DNA of 64,000 nucleotides from Comamonas testosteroni (GCF_014076415.1 NZ_CP043568.1:3224001-3288000), one strand, 5' to 3'. Shown: positions 25,701-33,743, counted from the first letter of the stretch. The notes: generated by a model not told the origin, from the sequence alone. Numbers and translations: made by a program.

Positions 25701-25772
25701 GGCATTAATGCTCGATACCATCACTTATATGGCCGAGCCGAAGATGGTACGGCACTTGTGCAAAGCGCATAG
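22725..25772 (+). CDS. SMC/Rad50-like zinc-hook ABC ATPase, gene 4
   Basis: The start is the GTG at 22725, which overlaps the previous stop (GTGA). An upstream frame extension lies inside gene 3. The 1015-residue protein has Walker A GPNGLGKST (36-44), two long coiled coils, and a zinc hook CPVC at 501-504, exactly at the midpoint as in Rad50/SbcC. The C-terminal half has the signature MSEGQL (Ser913), Walker B LLMDDP (Asp943-Asp944) and H-loop STHD (His977). Such ATPases tether or scan DNA ends. With gene 1 it may form a SbcCD-like pair, and with genes 2 and 3 an ABC-3C defence system. Confidence 0.9.
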   Translation: MSDVYLEKLKIKGFRSYKSETDVTFSAGPGLTVIVGPNGLGKSTLFDAVEWGLTGELRRLNGMDAKAAEKKAALGKKPEVQLWFSDSAHVYRSLTTGTINKVGETKIEDWLTAEQWRGVSSIADCLQLTHFLGQSSRQMFVHLDGKQRWGLLEGPAGLQSLWKVQSTLGRKQTDIGFDRVREGFAREETKLEEELSLIDDLQEQLRSKRELERADEILAPEEILARGQHISDELAAELGTTALSQQDSDLSGNDVDRFLQRMRMSLELAQQNLANQRAQLTQWSSLAQNYADAIAKQASLHKEKDLATREFEIAETNASTAVFQATSTRANHQLLVDENSALQTARDIAVSEIERMRQILATDVKLEAAKRLSIDLTKKHSEQIQLLATNRALLETIDLQRSQQTALIDQSTSLKAGLTQAEKLLKDDAIRRAALLELVAFPESQSTLATSINDERQVLARLEAEANSLKLEKDAAFAVSNAISTGVAQIATALREEDCICPVCQTTFMVTGRLKQLAAQQAHEADQRLVGIEERISQQADKIQTTKQKLFDLNANAIQLKQRQEDLNKLVLATDQLENTLRGTPLLSDLEIKEFIPTLTSALKQNQDAAKALIASIALNPEASTVRADIQRLNDLQIETTSERERTATVLASLERELEQLRNIASSGMTAEQLQATVLEHDFTLLTNSGRILESQAKLDATNRNETASRITLAGKKNLLDEIDAKISSQFQTGKDLTERWTRQGYTGLPIPENVQRIDESHVNSEIRLRRISQEHSTLLEGRRRYLAHVDLQQIEASLKAQCEKHEVQEIDGAILKINAQLATLKKQQDSLSTVLQKRTHLLSQLNQKAADIRNSVSEPLNSNTEKFCAALMSDRNSPVNLSAVASATTAQALLSFQPDGKGEAKNPLLYMSEGQLAATSLCLLFGASATYPWSRWKGLLMDDPLHHNDSIHAAAFIDVVRNLIRSQGYQIIVSTHDMEQAGYFLRKCRNAGINARYHHLYGRAEDGTALVQSA

Positions 25773-26131
25773 CGCCGGTGCAAATCGGTTAAATTGCCGC
25801 TCAAAAACAGCCAATGTGCCAGGTCCACCCCAGCGCACAATCCCTTAACCTTTCAAGGGTGCGCTCGGTTTAGACACGGTGCGGCGGTTACTGATGGATG
25901 GCATCTCTCACTGTCTTTTAATCATCAGCGCGTCCCTGATAGTCCATGGGTGCACAGCGATGGAAGATCTCGACACTTCGCAAGGCTGAACGCGCCTCGA
26001 TGCGTTCATCCCTAAGATGAAAGGGGACGAAATACCAAGCGCCGTTGACCGGCGAATGGTAGTTGGGGTCACGGCCTCCTGCAGTTGGTGGCGACGAATC
26101 GCCCGCCGGGTGGGTGTAAAGCGGCACTAAG
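25773..26131. other. Spacer between the defence operon and the IS481 element
   Basis: No independent gene is supported here. The minus-strand transposase frame of the adjacent IS runs out of the element and through this spacer to 25918, giving about 71 extra codons without family similarity. Confidence 0.5.
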
Positions 26132-27090
26132 ATGTTCAGCCCCACAGTGAACTGGTGCGGATGCAGTCTAAAGCGGCTTGGCTCTTTTTCCCACGCCTCG
26201 CACATCGCACGGAATGGTGTCTTCCACCTGAGCGCTTTCAAGTGCTTGCCGAAGTTGTAGCTTTGAACAAATGCCTGGACATGCTCCCGTAGTTGCTCCA
26301 GGCCCTCGTACTCGTACGCCTTGATCGTGGATTCCTTGATGGTCCGGTTCATGCGCTCGACCATGCCGTTAGTCCAAGGGTGGTACGGCTTGGTATGTCG
26401 TTTCTCGATTCCATTGAACTTGCAGATGCGCTCGAAGATGTGACCGATGCATGTGTCGGTGACGCCGCCTCTGAAGCGTTCTTGCCCTGTGAAGGCCATG
26501 CCGTTGTCCGTCAGAACGGTATGTATGCGGTACGGGAAGACCACGAGCACCTGCCGAAGGAACTGCGCTGCGTTGGCTTTCGTGGCCCTGTCAAAGAACG
26601 CAACATGCGTGAACTTTGTGACGCGGTCTATGGCAACAAACATGTGCTGTCTGCCGCTGGAGATCTTCATTTCGGCACTGTCGATGTGCACGAAGCCCAG
26701 CGTTGTTTCTTCAAACTTTCCGTGCCTTCGCGGCACCTGCGTTGCGGGCTGTCGGCTGATGCCGTGTCGCTGCAGGCAACGATGTAAGGCGCTGCGGCTG
26801 AGCTTGGGTGCCGTCTCCAGGAGCTGCCCCATGAGATCGTCCAGCGACAGATGCCCTTGCTTGCGTAATGCAATTGCCAGGTGTTCTTGCTCTTGAGAAA
26901 GATGCTGGCTTGCTCTGTCCCGAGGACCCATGGGCTCATCGAGAACAGAGGTGCGCGCACGCCACTTGGCCACGGTCTTGGGGTTGAGGCCATAGAGCTT
27001 GGCCAAAGACCGATGGGATCCGGTGGCTAGCTGGAGTTCTGCGCGGATACGCGGCGTCGTGCGAGCGCTGCCATGCAGGCGGATTGCCAT
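25918..27090 (-). CDS. IS481-family transposase, reads out of the element
   Basis: The 390-residue frame starts with an HTH region (HRSLAKLYGLNPKTVAKWRAR) and continues into the rve-type DDE domain. Asp lies in FVHIDSAEM, the second Asp in VLTDNGMAFTG and the Glu in NGMVERMNRTIKE. The element-encoded part ends at VGLNI (26132). The last 71 residues come from flanking DNA because no stop occurs at the junction. The sibling copy gets its stop from the flank. Confidence 0.9.
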   Translation of the reverse strand: MAIRLHGSARTTPRIRAELQLATGSHRSLAKLYGLNPKTVAKWRARTSVLDEPMGPRDRASQHLSQEQEHLAIALRKQGHLSLDDLMGQLLETAPKLSRSALHRCLQRHGISRQPATQVPRRHGKFEETTLGFVHIDSAEMKISSGRQHMFVAIDRVTKFTHVAFFDRATKANAAQFLRQVLVVFPYRIHTVLTDNGMAFTGQERFRGGVTDTCIGHIFERICKFNGIEKRHTKPYHPWTNGMVERMNRTIKESTIKAYEYEGLEQLREHVQAFVQSYNFGKHLKALRWKTPFRAMCEAWEKEPSRFRLHPHQFTVGLNILVPLYTHPAGDSSPPTAGGRDPNYHSPVNGAWYFVPFHLRDERIEARSALRSVEIFHRCAPMDYQGRADD

Positions 27091-27147
27091 AGTGCTTTCT
27101 CCTGTTCCAGGCTAAAGAATGCACCATGACTTCCTGGGACCATACAT
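26132..27147 (-). mobile_element. IS481-family element, copy 1
   Basis: The 1016-bp element begins ATGTTCAGTCCC-like (here ATGTTCAGCCCC) and its other end reads ATGTATGGTCCC on the opposite strand, imperfect inverted repeats that continue to GGTGC. It is almost identical to the copy at 53714 and in the same orientation. The left flank is CTAAG and the right flank CTTAA, so the element is not bordered by its own duplication. Confidence 0.88.
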
Positions 27148-27432
27148 CTTAAGAGTGGCTTATATGGAAGCCTCCCGGATTACAAGCAACCCTTGTGCAT
27201 GAAGAGTCAGGAGGCAGGGCTGCAGTCTTATATCTGGCCTATTGTGCAGGCTAGTACACCTGCTGGCCCTGATGGCATTCGCTGATGAGGCTCCCATCTA
27301 ACACTCGAACTGAGCGCTCTTGGCTCTTATCGGAGTGTCCTCATCTCGGTCCGACCTGTCTGGCCCATCACACATTTCGGATCGCTTGCTCTCCTTCAAA
27401 ACGTCAGATTCGCAATCAATTCTTCGTGCTCT

Positions 27433-27900
27433 TCAGTGCGCGCCTTGCCAAGCTTGCGCATTCCACGCTTGCCCTTTGGCAAGCACAGCCCAGATGGTCC
27501 TGGCCAGCTTGTTGGCAACTGCCGCAACAACTACGTTGTAGGGCCTGCGTTTGAGCAACGTTTGCAGCCACGGCCATGCGGACGCCTCGTGGCTTTTAAG
27601 CACAACAGATCTCGCCGCGTGCATCAACAGCGTTCGCAGATATGCGTCCCCACGTTTGCTGATGCCCATTTGCCGCACTCGACCACCTGTGCAGCTTTGG
27701 CGTGGCACCAATCCGACCCACGCTGAGAACTCTCTCGCGTCCTTGAACGCCTGGGCATTACCCATGCTGGCAACAACTGCGGTCGCCGTGAGCAGGCCAA
27801 TGCCAAGCACCTGTTTGATCCTTCCTGATGCTGGCCATGACGTCGCCATTGAGCTCCTGAAGGGCTCCCAGACATAGCGCTGTTGCTCCGGTCCGCCTCA
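27433..27900 (-). pseudogene. IS110-family transposase, C-terminal remnant
   Basis: The visible 138 residues are the C-terminal transposase domain of IS110/IS116/IS902 elements: VLGIGLLTATAVVASMG, AFSAWVGLVPRQ-like DAREFSAWVGLVPRQSCTGGRVRQMGISKRGDAYLRTLLMHAARSV. The N-terminal RuvC-like DEDD domain is missing, so it cannot transpose by itself. Traces of the preceding segment continue to about 27900. It lies inside the segment bounded by the two IS481 copies. Confidence 0.8.
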
Positions 27901-28023
27901 GGCAGCGTACTCCCATTCGGTTTCAGTCGGCAGGCGCTTGCGCGTGCTCTTAGTGGAGAGGTTGAGGCCGGACTCCCTTACTTATGAAACCTCTCAAGTG
28001 AAACCTTGCTGCTGCGCAGTCTA

Positions 28024-28036
28024 TCCACAGAGTGGA
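28024..28036. promoter_or_regulatory. Candidate IphR operator, upstream site
   Basis: TCCAC, 3 bp and GTGGA form an inverted repeat centred 45 bp upstream of the second site. The same TCCAY-N3-RTGGA pattern occurs at 28069 and 32290. Confidence 0.5.
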
Positions 28037-28050
28037 CAGATTTAATAAAT

Positions 28051-28081
28051 TTGACACACATCCAGAAATCCATAAAATGGA
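28051..28081 (+). promoter_or_regulatory. iphA promoter with operator over the -10 box
   Basis: A consensus -35 TTGACA (28051-28056) and a -10 TAAAAT (28073-28078) are 16 bp apart. The inverted repeat TCCAT, AAA, ATGGA (28069-28081) covers the -10, as expected for a repressor. The iphA ATG is 57 bp further on. The promoter call is from sequence only; binding by IphR is inferred. Confidence 0.65.
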
Positions 28082-28137
28082 CATCAGTCTCATCAGACGA
28101 ACACCATCGAAATCAAACCACCTCACGGAGACAAGGC

Positions 28138-29412
28138 ATGAACAAGGAAATGTCCGAGACGCTCACCCGCGTCGGCCCCAATACACGAATGGGAAATTTG
28201 CTGCGCCGCTACTGGGTGCCAGCACTGATGTCCAGCGAGATCGCCGAAGCGGACGGTCCGCAGGTACGGGTCCAACTGCTAGGCGAAAAGCTGCTGGCCT
28301 TTCGAAATACGGACGGCAAGGCCTGCCTGATCAGCGAGTTCTGCTCTCATCGCGGCGTGTCGCTCTACTTTGGTCGCAACGAAGAGAACGGCATTCGCTG
28401 TGCCTACCATGGCGTCAAGTTCGACGGCGATGGACAGTGCGTGGATGTTCCTTCGTCGCCGCAATCCTGCGCCCGCATGCATATCAAGGGCTATCCGTGC
28501 GTGGAGCGCGGGGGCATCGTCTGGACCTACATGGGCCCCGAGGAGCACAAACCATCTCCTCCAGAGTTGGAGTGGTGTACCCTGCCGCCGGAGCATGTAT
28601 TTGTCTCCAAACGCCTGCAATACAGTAACTGGCTGCAGGCCATGGAAGGCGGTATAGACACTGCCCATGTGTCATATGTGCACCGCTTCGAGGTGGATAC
28701 GGATCCCATGCACCAGGGCGTCAAGGCGCTGGACTACATCAAGGCCGACGGCAATGTGAAGTTCGAGATCGAACAGACGCCTTTTGGTCTGAGCCTATTC
28801 GGCCGTCGCAATGGTGAGCCTGACTCTTACTACTGGCGCATCACGCAGTGGCTGTTCCCCTGGTTCACGCTCATTGCACCGTTCGGCAACCATGCACTGG
28901 GCGGTCATGTGTGGGTGCCTATCGACGACCACAACTGCTGGGCTTGGAGCATCAACTGGCAGCCGGACCAGCCGCTCACTAAGGAAGAGCGGCAGTCCAT
29001 GGAGGAAGGCAAAGGCATACATGTGGAGTACGAAGAGCCCGACAGCTTCATCCCCAAGGCCAATCGCAACAATGACTATGGCATGGACCGGGTTGCACAG
29101 CGCGAGGAGCGTTCCTACAGCGGAATTTTCGGTTTCTCCGCGCAGGACTATTCGCTGCAGGAAAGCATGGGTCCCATCCAGGACCATGCCGCAGAGAGAC
29201 TGCTGCCTACGGACAAGGCCATTGTGATGGCTCGCCGCATGCTCAATGAAGCGGCCTTGGGCCTCGAGCAGGGTGAGACACCTCCCGCCCTTGACGCAAG
29301 CGAGCAGCACGTGCGCCCTGCAGGCGTGCTGCTGCCCCGCGACCAGGACCCCGTGGCCTGGGCCCGCGAGGAACTGGCGGATGCGACGAAGAAGCCAGTC
29401 TTCAGCCTCTGA
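28138..29412 (+). CDS. iphA: Rieske aromatic-ring dioxygenase, isophthalate 4-dioxygenase oxygenase (iphA-like)
   Basis: The start is the ATG at 28138 after CGGAGA. The 424-residue protein has the Rieske centre Cys69-x-His71 and Cys88-x2-His91, and the mononuclear iron motif Asp174-x2-His177-x4-His182. The sequence type is the single-component-oxygenase phthalate 4,5-dioxygenase group, not the alpha-beta group. Gene order oxygenase, Bug receptor, dehydrogenase, reductase, IclR equals iphACBDR described in Comamonas sp. E6. There IphA hydroxylates isophthalate to a cis-dihydrodiol. Enzyme class is certain. The substrate is inferred from gene order. Confidence 0.8.
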   Translation: MNKEMSETLTRVGPNTRMGNLLRRYWVPALMSSEIAEADGPQVRVQLLGEKLLAFRNTDGKACLISEFCSHRGVSLYFGRNEENGIRCAYHGVKFDGDGQCVDVPSSPQSCARMHIKGYPCVERGGIVWTYMGPEEHKPSPPELEWCTLPPEHVFVSKRLQYSNWLQAMEGGIDTAHVSYVHRFEVDTDPMHQGVKALDYIKADGNVKFEIEQTPFGLSLFGRRNGEPDSYYWRITQWLFPWFTLIAPFGNHALGGHVWVPIDDHNCWAWSINWQPDQPLTKEERQSMEEGKGIHVEYEEPDSFIPKANRNNDYGMDRVAQREERSYSGIFGFSAQDYSLQESMGPIQDHAAERLLPTDKAIVMARRMLNEAALGLEQGETPPALDASEQHVRPAGVLLPRDQDPVAWAREELADATKKPVFSL

Positions 29413-29453
29413 ACGAGAAACACCAAGACAAGAAATGACGGAGACAAAAAAAC

Positions 29454-30440
29454 ATGAAATTCCCTATGACACTCAAGGCTGCCCTGGTCGCAGGAGCCTG
29501 CGCGGCAACTGCGGCCTGGGGTCAGGCTGCCGCTGCGCCCGAATGGCGCCCCACCAAGCCAGTGCGCATCGTGGTGCCCATTACAGGCAGCACGAATGAT
29601 GTGTTGGCGCGCCTGATTGCGCCCAAGCTGCAGGAGGCGCTGGGCCAGCCCTTCGTGGTTGAGAACAAGCCTGGTGCAGGCGGGAACATCGGCGCCTACG
29701 AAGTCAGCCGCTCCGTGCCGGACGGCCATACCTTGCTGATTGGCTACAACGGGCCTCTGGCAATCAATGTCACCCTGTTCGACAAGATGCCCTATGACCC
29801 ACTCAAGGACCTGGCTCCCATCACGCTGGCGGTGAAGTCGCCCCAATACCTGGTGGTCAACCCCAAGGCCGGATTCAAGGACGTGAAGGACTTCATCGCC
29901 AAGGCCAAGGCGAACCCCAGCAAGTACTCTTATGGCTCGGTGGCCATGGGCAGCGCTTCGCACCTCACCATGGAGATGATGAAATCGGCTGCTGGCTTCC
30001 AGATGACTCATGTTCCTTACAAAGGGGCGGGGCCTGCGGTGACAGATCTGATCGCTGGCAATGTTCAAAGCGGTTTCTTTGTTCCGGGCAATGTGCAGGG
30101 ATTCGTCAAGGAAGGTCGGTTGAAGCTGTTGGCCTCCACGGGAGCTAAGCGTTTCCCCAGTACACCCACGATTCCCACACTGGCGGAATCTGGTCTCAAG
30201 GACTTTGAGGCCACGTCCTGGATCGGTCTATTGGCGCCTGCCGGAACACCGCCTGCCGTCATTAACACCTACCACCAAGCCATGGTGCGTATTCTCAACT
30301 CACCGGACGTACGCAAGCATCTGGATGAGATGGAGTTTGAGACCATTGCTAGCACTCCCAAGCAATTCAATGACTGGATAGCAACCGAAATCGGGCGCTG
30401 GGGCAAGGTCATCAAGGCAACGAATGCAAAGGCGGATTGA
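29454..30440 (+). CDS. iphC: Bug/TctC-type periplasmic isophthalate receptor (iphC-like)
   Basis: The 328-residue protein has a signal peptide (1 to about 27, cleavage near AAAA). It then shows the Bug hallmarks: [47 protein letters not shown] and the later PYKGAGPAVTDLIAGNVQ. Bug proteins bind carboxylates for tripartite tricarboxylate transporters. It sits between the oxygenase and dehydrogenase genes, as iphC does, so isophthalate is the likely ligand. No TctA/TctB gene is in the window, so it must use membrane partners encoded elsewhere. Confidence 0.8.
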   Translation: MKFPMTLKAALVAGACAATAAWGQAAAAPEWRPTKPVRIVVPITGSTNDVLARLIAPKLQEALGQPFVVENKPGAGGNIGAYEVSRSVPDGHTLLIGYNGPLAINVTLFDKMPYDPLKDLAPITLAVKSPQYLVVNPKAGFKDVKDFIAKAKANPSKYSYGSVAMGSASHLTMEMMKSAAGFQMTHVPYKGAGPAVTDLIAGNVQSGFFVPGNVQGFVKEGRLKLLASTGAKRFPSTPTIPTLAESGLKDFEATSWIGLLAPAGTPPAVINTYHQAMVRILNSPDVRKHLDEMEFETIASTPKQFNDWIATEIGRWGKVIKATNAKAD

Positions 30441-30443
30441 ACA

Positions 30444-31223
30444 ATGAGCGAATCCAGAATGGCGGGACGCACCGCCTTGATTACCGGCGCCGGTGCGGGC
30501 ATAGGCGCCGCCGCCTCCCATCTCTTCTGCAAGGAAGGGGCTGCAGTGCTGATGGTGGACGCAAACGCTGAGGCTCTGGAACGCACGCGTGAAGCCATTT
30601 TGCAGGCCGTGCCGGGAGCCCGGCTGGCATGCGTCATGGCCGATGTGTCGGACGAATCGGCTGCAGCGGCAGCCGTAGGGCAGTGCGTGCAACAGTGGGG
30701 CGGTCTCGATACCCTGGTGAACAACGCAGCCATGCGCAACTACAGTGCCGCAGCCGATGCCACTGCTGCCGAATGGCAGGCCATGGTCGGCGTCAATCTG
30801 GTGGGCATGTCCAACTACTGCAGGGCTGCGCTTCCTGCACTGAGGCAGTCGGGAACCGGCAGCATCGTCAACGTGTCCTCCTGCTACGCGGTCACGGGTC
30901 GCAAGGGCATGGCCCTGTATGACGCGACCAAGGCGGCGCAACTGGCCTATACCCGTAGCCTGGCATTCGAGGAAGCCGCTCACGGCGTACGCGCCAATGC
31001 GGTGTGCCCGGGCTCCACGTTGACCGACTTCCACGTCGGCAGGGCACGCAACGCGGGCAAGAGCGTGGAGCAGCTCAGGACGGAGCGCAAGGACACATCG
31101 CTCATAGGGCGCTGGGCGTCGCCGGAGGAAATCGCCTGGCCCATCTTCTGGCTGGCTTCCCGCGAAGCGTCTTTCATCACCGGGACCACCCTGATGGTCG
31201 ATGGTGGCCTGCACATCATGTAA
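30444..31223 (+). CDS. iphB: SDR-family cis-dihydrodiol dehydrogenase (iphB-like)
   Basis: The 259-residue protein is a classical short-chain dehydrogenase. It has the NAD-binding TGAGAGIG (14-21), NNAA (93-96), catalytic Ser145/146, and Tyr159-x3-Lys163 in YDATK. It starts 3 bp after the Bug gene. In the iph pathway this step oxidises and decarboxylates the isophthalate dihydrodiol to protocatechuate. The assignment as dihydrodiol dehydrogenase comes from position between oxygenase and reductase genes. A general SDR role cannot be excluded. Confidence 0.78.
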   Translation: MSESRMAGRTALITGAGAGIGAAASHLFCKEGAAVLMVDANAEALERTREAILQAVPGARLACVMADVSDESAAAAAVGQCVQQWGGLDTLVNNAAMRNYSAAADATAAEWQAMVGVNLVGMSNYCRAALPALRQSGTGSIVNVSSCYAVTGRKGMALYDATKAAQLAYTRSLAFEEAAHGVRANAVCPGSTLTDFHVGRARNAGKSVEQLRTERKDTSLIGRWASPEEIAWPIFWLASREASFITGTTLMVDGGLHIM

Positions 31224-31227
31224 CGCC

Positions 31228-32205
31228 ATGGCCTCTACATATCTTCAGGCGCGCGTCCACCAGATGCGCTACGAAGCGGCAGGCACCCTCAGCGTGGAGC
31301 TGCGGCCGCTTGTTGTGGCAGAGGAGTTTGCCCAGCCCGTGCAGGCGGGTGCCCATATCGACCTGCACCTGGCCGATGGGTTGATCCGAAGCTATTCGCT
31401 GATCAATCCGGGGGAAAGTCATCGCTATGTGGTGGCGGTTTCCCTGGACCCAGCCAGCCGTGGCGGTTCACGCTTTGTCCATCAAAGGCTGAGGGTCGGG
31501 GACGTCATCCAGATTGGCGGGCCGCGCAATCATTTCCCCCTGGTCGAGACTGCCCCCCATAGCGTGCTGGTAGCCGGAGGGATCGGCATCACGCCTGTTC
31601 TTGCCATGCTCAGGAGGCTGGATGCCCTGGGCAGGACGGCGCACCTCATCTATTGCGCATCCAGCCGCGCGAGCGCCGCCTTTGTGCCGGAGATCGAGGC
31701 CATTGCAGCTCAGGTCGGCGGCAGGGTGACTGTCGACTGGCACTTCAAGGAAGAAAAAGGTGTGCGTGCCGATCTGCACAACCTTCTCCAGGGACATGCC
31801 GAAGGCGCGCACTTCTATGCCTGTGGGCCCCTGGCCTTTCTGGATTCGTATGAAGACAGTTGCGGGAAACTGGGGCTGGCGCATGTACACCTGGAGCGCT
31901 TTGCTGCCGCGCCGCTGGCAGCCCCCCGGACGCCGGAAGTCGGCTATGCCGTCGAATTGCGCAGGACCGGCAGGACCGTGCAGGTGGCTGCAGGGACTTC
32001 TTTGCTGGATACCTTGATCAACGCGGGCATGAACCCCGAGTACAGCTGCCGTGAAGGTGTATGCGGGGCCTGTGAGGTCCGGGTCATTTCCGGTGATGTG
32101 GATCACCGCGACCAGATACTGAGCGAGCAGGAGCGGGCCGCGAACAAGAGCATGATGATCTGCGTCTCTGGATGCCGTTCAGGCAACCTGGTCCTGGATT
32201 GCTGA
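31228..32205 (+). CDS. iphD: Phthalate-dioxygenase-reductase-type electron transfer protein (iphD-like)
   Basis: The ATG at 31228 lies 4 bp after the SDR stop; an in-frame ATG upstream overlaps that gene. The 325-residue protein follows the PDR/VanB order. It has a flavin domain with RSYSLINPGE (about residues 52-61), an NAD domain with VAGGIGITPVLAMLR, then a C-terminal plant-type 2Fe-2S domain with Cys274, Cys279, Cys282 and Cys312. It passes electrons from NADH to the Rieske oxygenase. The C-terminal ferredoxin position differs from the tph reductase in this window, where it is N-terminal. Confidence 0.85.
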   Translation: MASTYLQARVHQMRYEAAGTLSVELRPLVVAEEFAQPVQAGAHIDLHLADGLIRSYSLINPGESHRYVVAVSLDPASRGGSRFVHQRLRVGDVIQIGGPRNHFPLVETAPHSVLVAGGIGITPVLAMLRRLDALGRTAHLIYCASSRASAAFVPEIEAIAAQVGGRVTVDWHFKEEKGVRADLHNLLQGHAEGAHFYACGPLAFLDSYEDSCGKLGLAHVHLERFAAAPLAAPRTPEVGYAVELRRTGRTVQVAAGTSLLDTLINAGMNPEYSCREGVCGACEVRVISGDVDHRDQILSEQERAANKSMMICVSGCRSGNLVLDC

Positions 32206-32289
32206 GCGGCATGGGAACAGTGTGCGGATGGCAGGAAGGGGTGGCAGTGTCCAGGGAATGACGCCAGCCTTTTTCTCTTCCATGTTTCC

Positions 32290-32306
32290 TGTCCATCAGA
32301 TGGACA
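32290..32306. promoter_or_regulatory. Candidate IphR operator before iphR
   Basis: TGTCCAT, CAG, ATGGACA is a perfect 17-bp palindrome, 20 bp before the iphR start. Its core equals the site over the iphA -10 box, suggesting autoregulation. Confidence 0.6.
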
Positions 32307-32326
32307 ATTGCAGGTAGAGTATCGGC

Positions 32327-33115
32327 ATGAATCAGAAAACCGTTGACATAGCCGAATCCGAAAAATCCGAAGGCGGGGTGCGCGCGGTCCAGAGGGCCCT
32401 TGACGTGCTTCTTGCTTTCAGGCCTGGGGACGATGGATTGCTGGTGGCCGAACTACTAAAGCGGGTCGACCTGAGCCGGCCGACCCTCTATCGCTTGCTC
32501 GATACGCTCAACACTAAGGGGTTTCTCGTTTCCGAGGGCGAACCCCAGCGATTCCGGCTCGGCCCTGCAGTCGCCCAGATGGCCCATGCCTGGTCCGCAG
32601 GCATGAGCTACGAAACCGTTGCCCAACCAATGATGCGCCGCCTGTGGGAGAAAACCCGTGAGACCGTTTCCCTGCATGTGCAGGAAGGTGTCTCCAGGAC
32701 ATGTGTTGCCGAACTCCCCAGTACACAGCCCCTGAGTTTCAAGCGCGGCGTGGGCTACCGTGAGAATCTGGTGCGGGGGGCCAGTGGACGGTCCATTCTC
32801 GCCTGGCTGAACGTGGACAAGCAGGATCTTTCTGTCTACGGAGCGGAAGGTACCGAAGAAACCAAGCGGTGCACGGAGCAACTGAGGCAAATTCGCATCG
32901 AAGGCTATGCAACAAGCCGTGATGAGCTGATTCAGGGAGCCGTCGCCATTGCCGCACCATTTTTCGACAGTAGCGGTCGTGTGGTGGGATCACTTGGGTT
33001 GTTTGGCCCTAGCGCAAGACTCAGCGAAGAGGTTGTTCGGGGCTATGCTGTGCTCCTCAGGGAGGAGGCGGCCCAGCTTTCAGCGGCACTGGGATTCAAG
33101 AGCCTGGAGCCATGA
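32327..33115 (+). CDS. iphR: IclR-family regulator (iphR-like)
   Basis: The 262-residue protein has an N-terminal winged helix (VQRALDVLLAFRPGDDGLLVAELLKRVDLSRPTLYRLLDTLNTKGFL) and the IclR effector-binding domain. The domain ends GAVAIAAPFFDSSGRVVGSLGLFGPSARL, the usual ligand-pocket strand pair. It is last in the iph gene order and lies 121 bp after iphD. Three TCCAY-N3-RTGGA palindromes in front of iphA and iphR are its probable sites. The iphA site covers the -10 box, pointing to repression relieved by isophthalate. Confidence 0.8.
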   Translation: MNQKTVDIAESEKSEGGVRAVQRALDVLLAFRPGDDGLLVAELLKRVDLSRPTLYRLLDTLNTKGFLVSEGEPQRFRLGPAVAQMAHAWSAGMSYETVAQPMMRRLWEKTRETVSLHVQEGVSRTCVAELPSTQPLSFKRGVGYRENLVRGASGRSILAWLNVDKQDLSVYGAEGTEETKRCTEQLRQIRIEGYATSRDELIQGAVAIAAPFFDSSGRVVGSLGLFGPSARLSEEVVRGYAVLLREEAAQLSAALGFKSLEP

Positions 33116-33116
33116 T

Positions 33117-33135
33117 GTCCAGTCTCATACTGGAC
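33117..33135. repeat. Inverted repeat just after iphR
   Basis: GTCCAG, 7 bp and CTGGAC lie two bases after the iphR stop. The half-site resembles the IphR sites, but the spacing is 7 instead of 3, so it may be a weak hairpin instead. No T-run follows. Confidence 0.35.
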
Positions 33136-33384
33136 GGTGTTGCCGTTTCGGAAATCTTTACCGATCTCTTTTTTCAAGAGGGATCTGCGAAGACCACGCT
33201 CTAGGTGCTGCAAATTTAGTTGAGGGTTTGAGACCGCCTAGCTGTTGGAGTCGATCGGACGCTCTTGGATGTATGTATGACGCCTATCTTTTATCTCCTA
33301 GAGACGGGTAGCAACGGCGCCAAGTCTGCTATTCGAGGAAACCTTGAGGTCAGAGCGCACAACACTAAGAGTCTGTTCAAAGTC

Positions 33385-33690
33385 TTTTGAGCAATAGAAC
33401 CCAGAAGGCCAAATGGACAAACTGCAAGCTAGCATTGAGCAGCCGCTCGCAGTCCTTCCATATTCCACAGGGCTTAAACGTCCCAGAGATACCACGATAC
33501 GTTTTTTCGTTGTACCAAAGAATGCAAGTATCGACAGCTTCGATGAACTGCCCAATCGTCGTTGATTGCCAATTGCCGGGATAAAACAGCTCCATTTTCA
33601 GCCTTCCGAAGAAGCCTTCACATGCAGCATTGTCTGGCGAGCACCCTTTGCGGGACATCGAGCGAACCAACTTTGCAGCCAGCAGGAATC
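33385..33690 (-). pseudogene. IS3-family transposase (OrfB) C-terminal remnant
   Basis: The minus strand encodes RSMSRKGCSPDNAACEGFFGRLKMELFY, the third-acidic-residue region of IS3 OrfB, then WYNEK. The expected continuation (RIVVSLGRLSPVEYG) is in another frame because a run of six A near 33507-33512 carries one extra base. Both upstream and downstream parts of the element are missing. It marks the seam between the iph and tph clusters. Confidence 0.75.
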
Positions 33691-33743
33691 TGGAATTCAG
33701 TAGTGCCGGTGATTCATCTCAGCGGGTCAGCTTTGCGTGTAAA

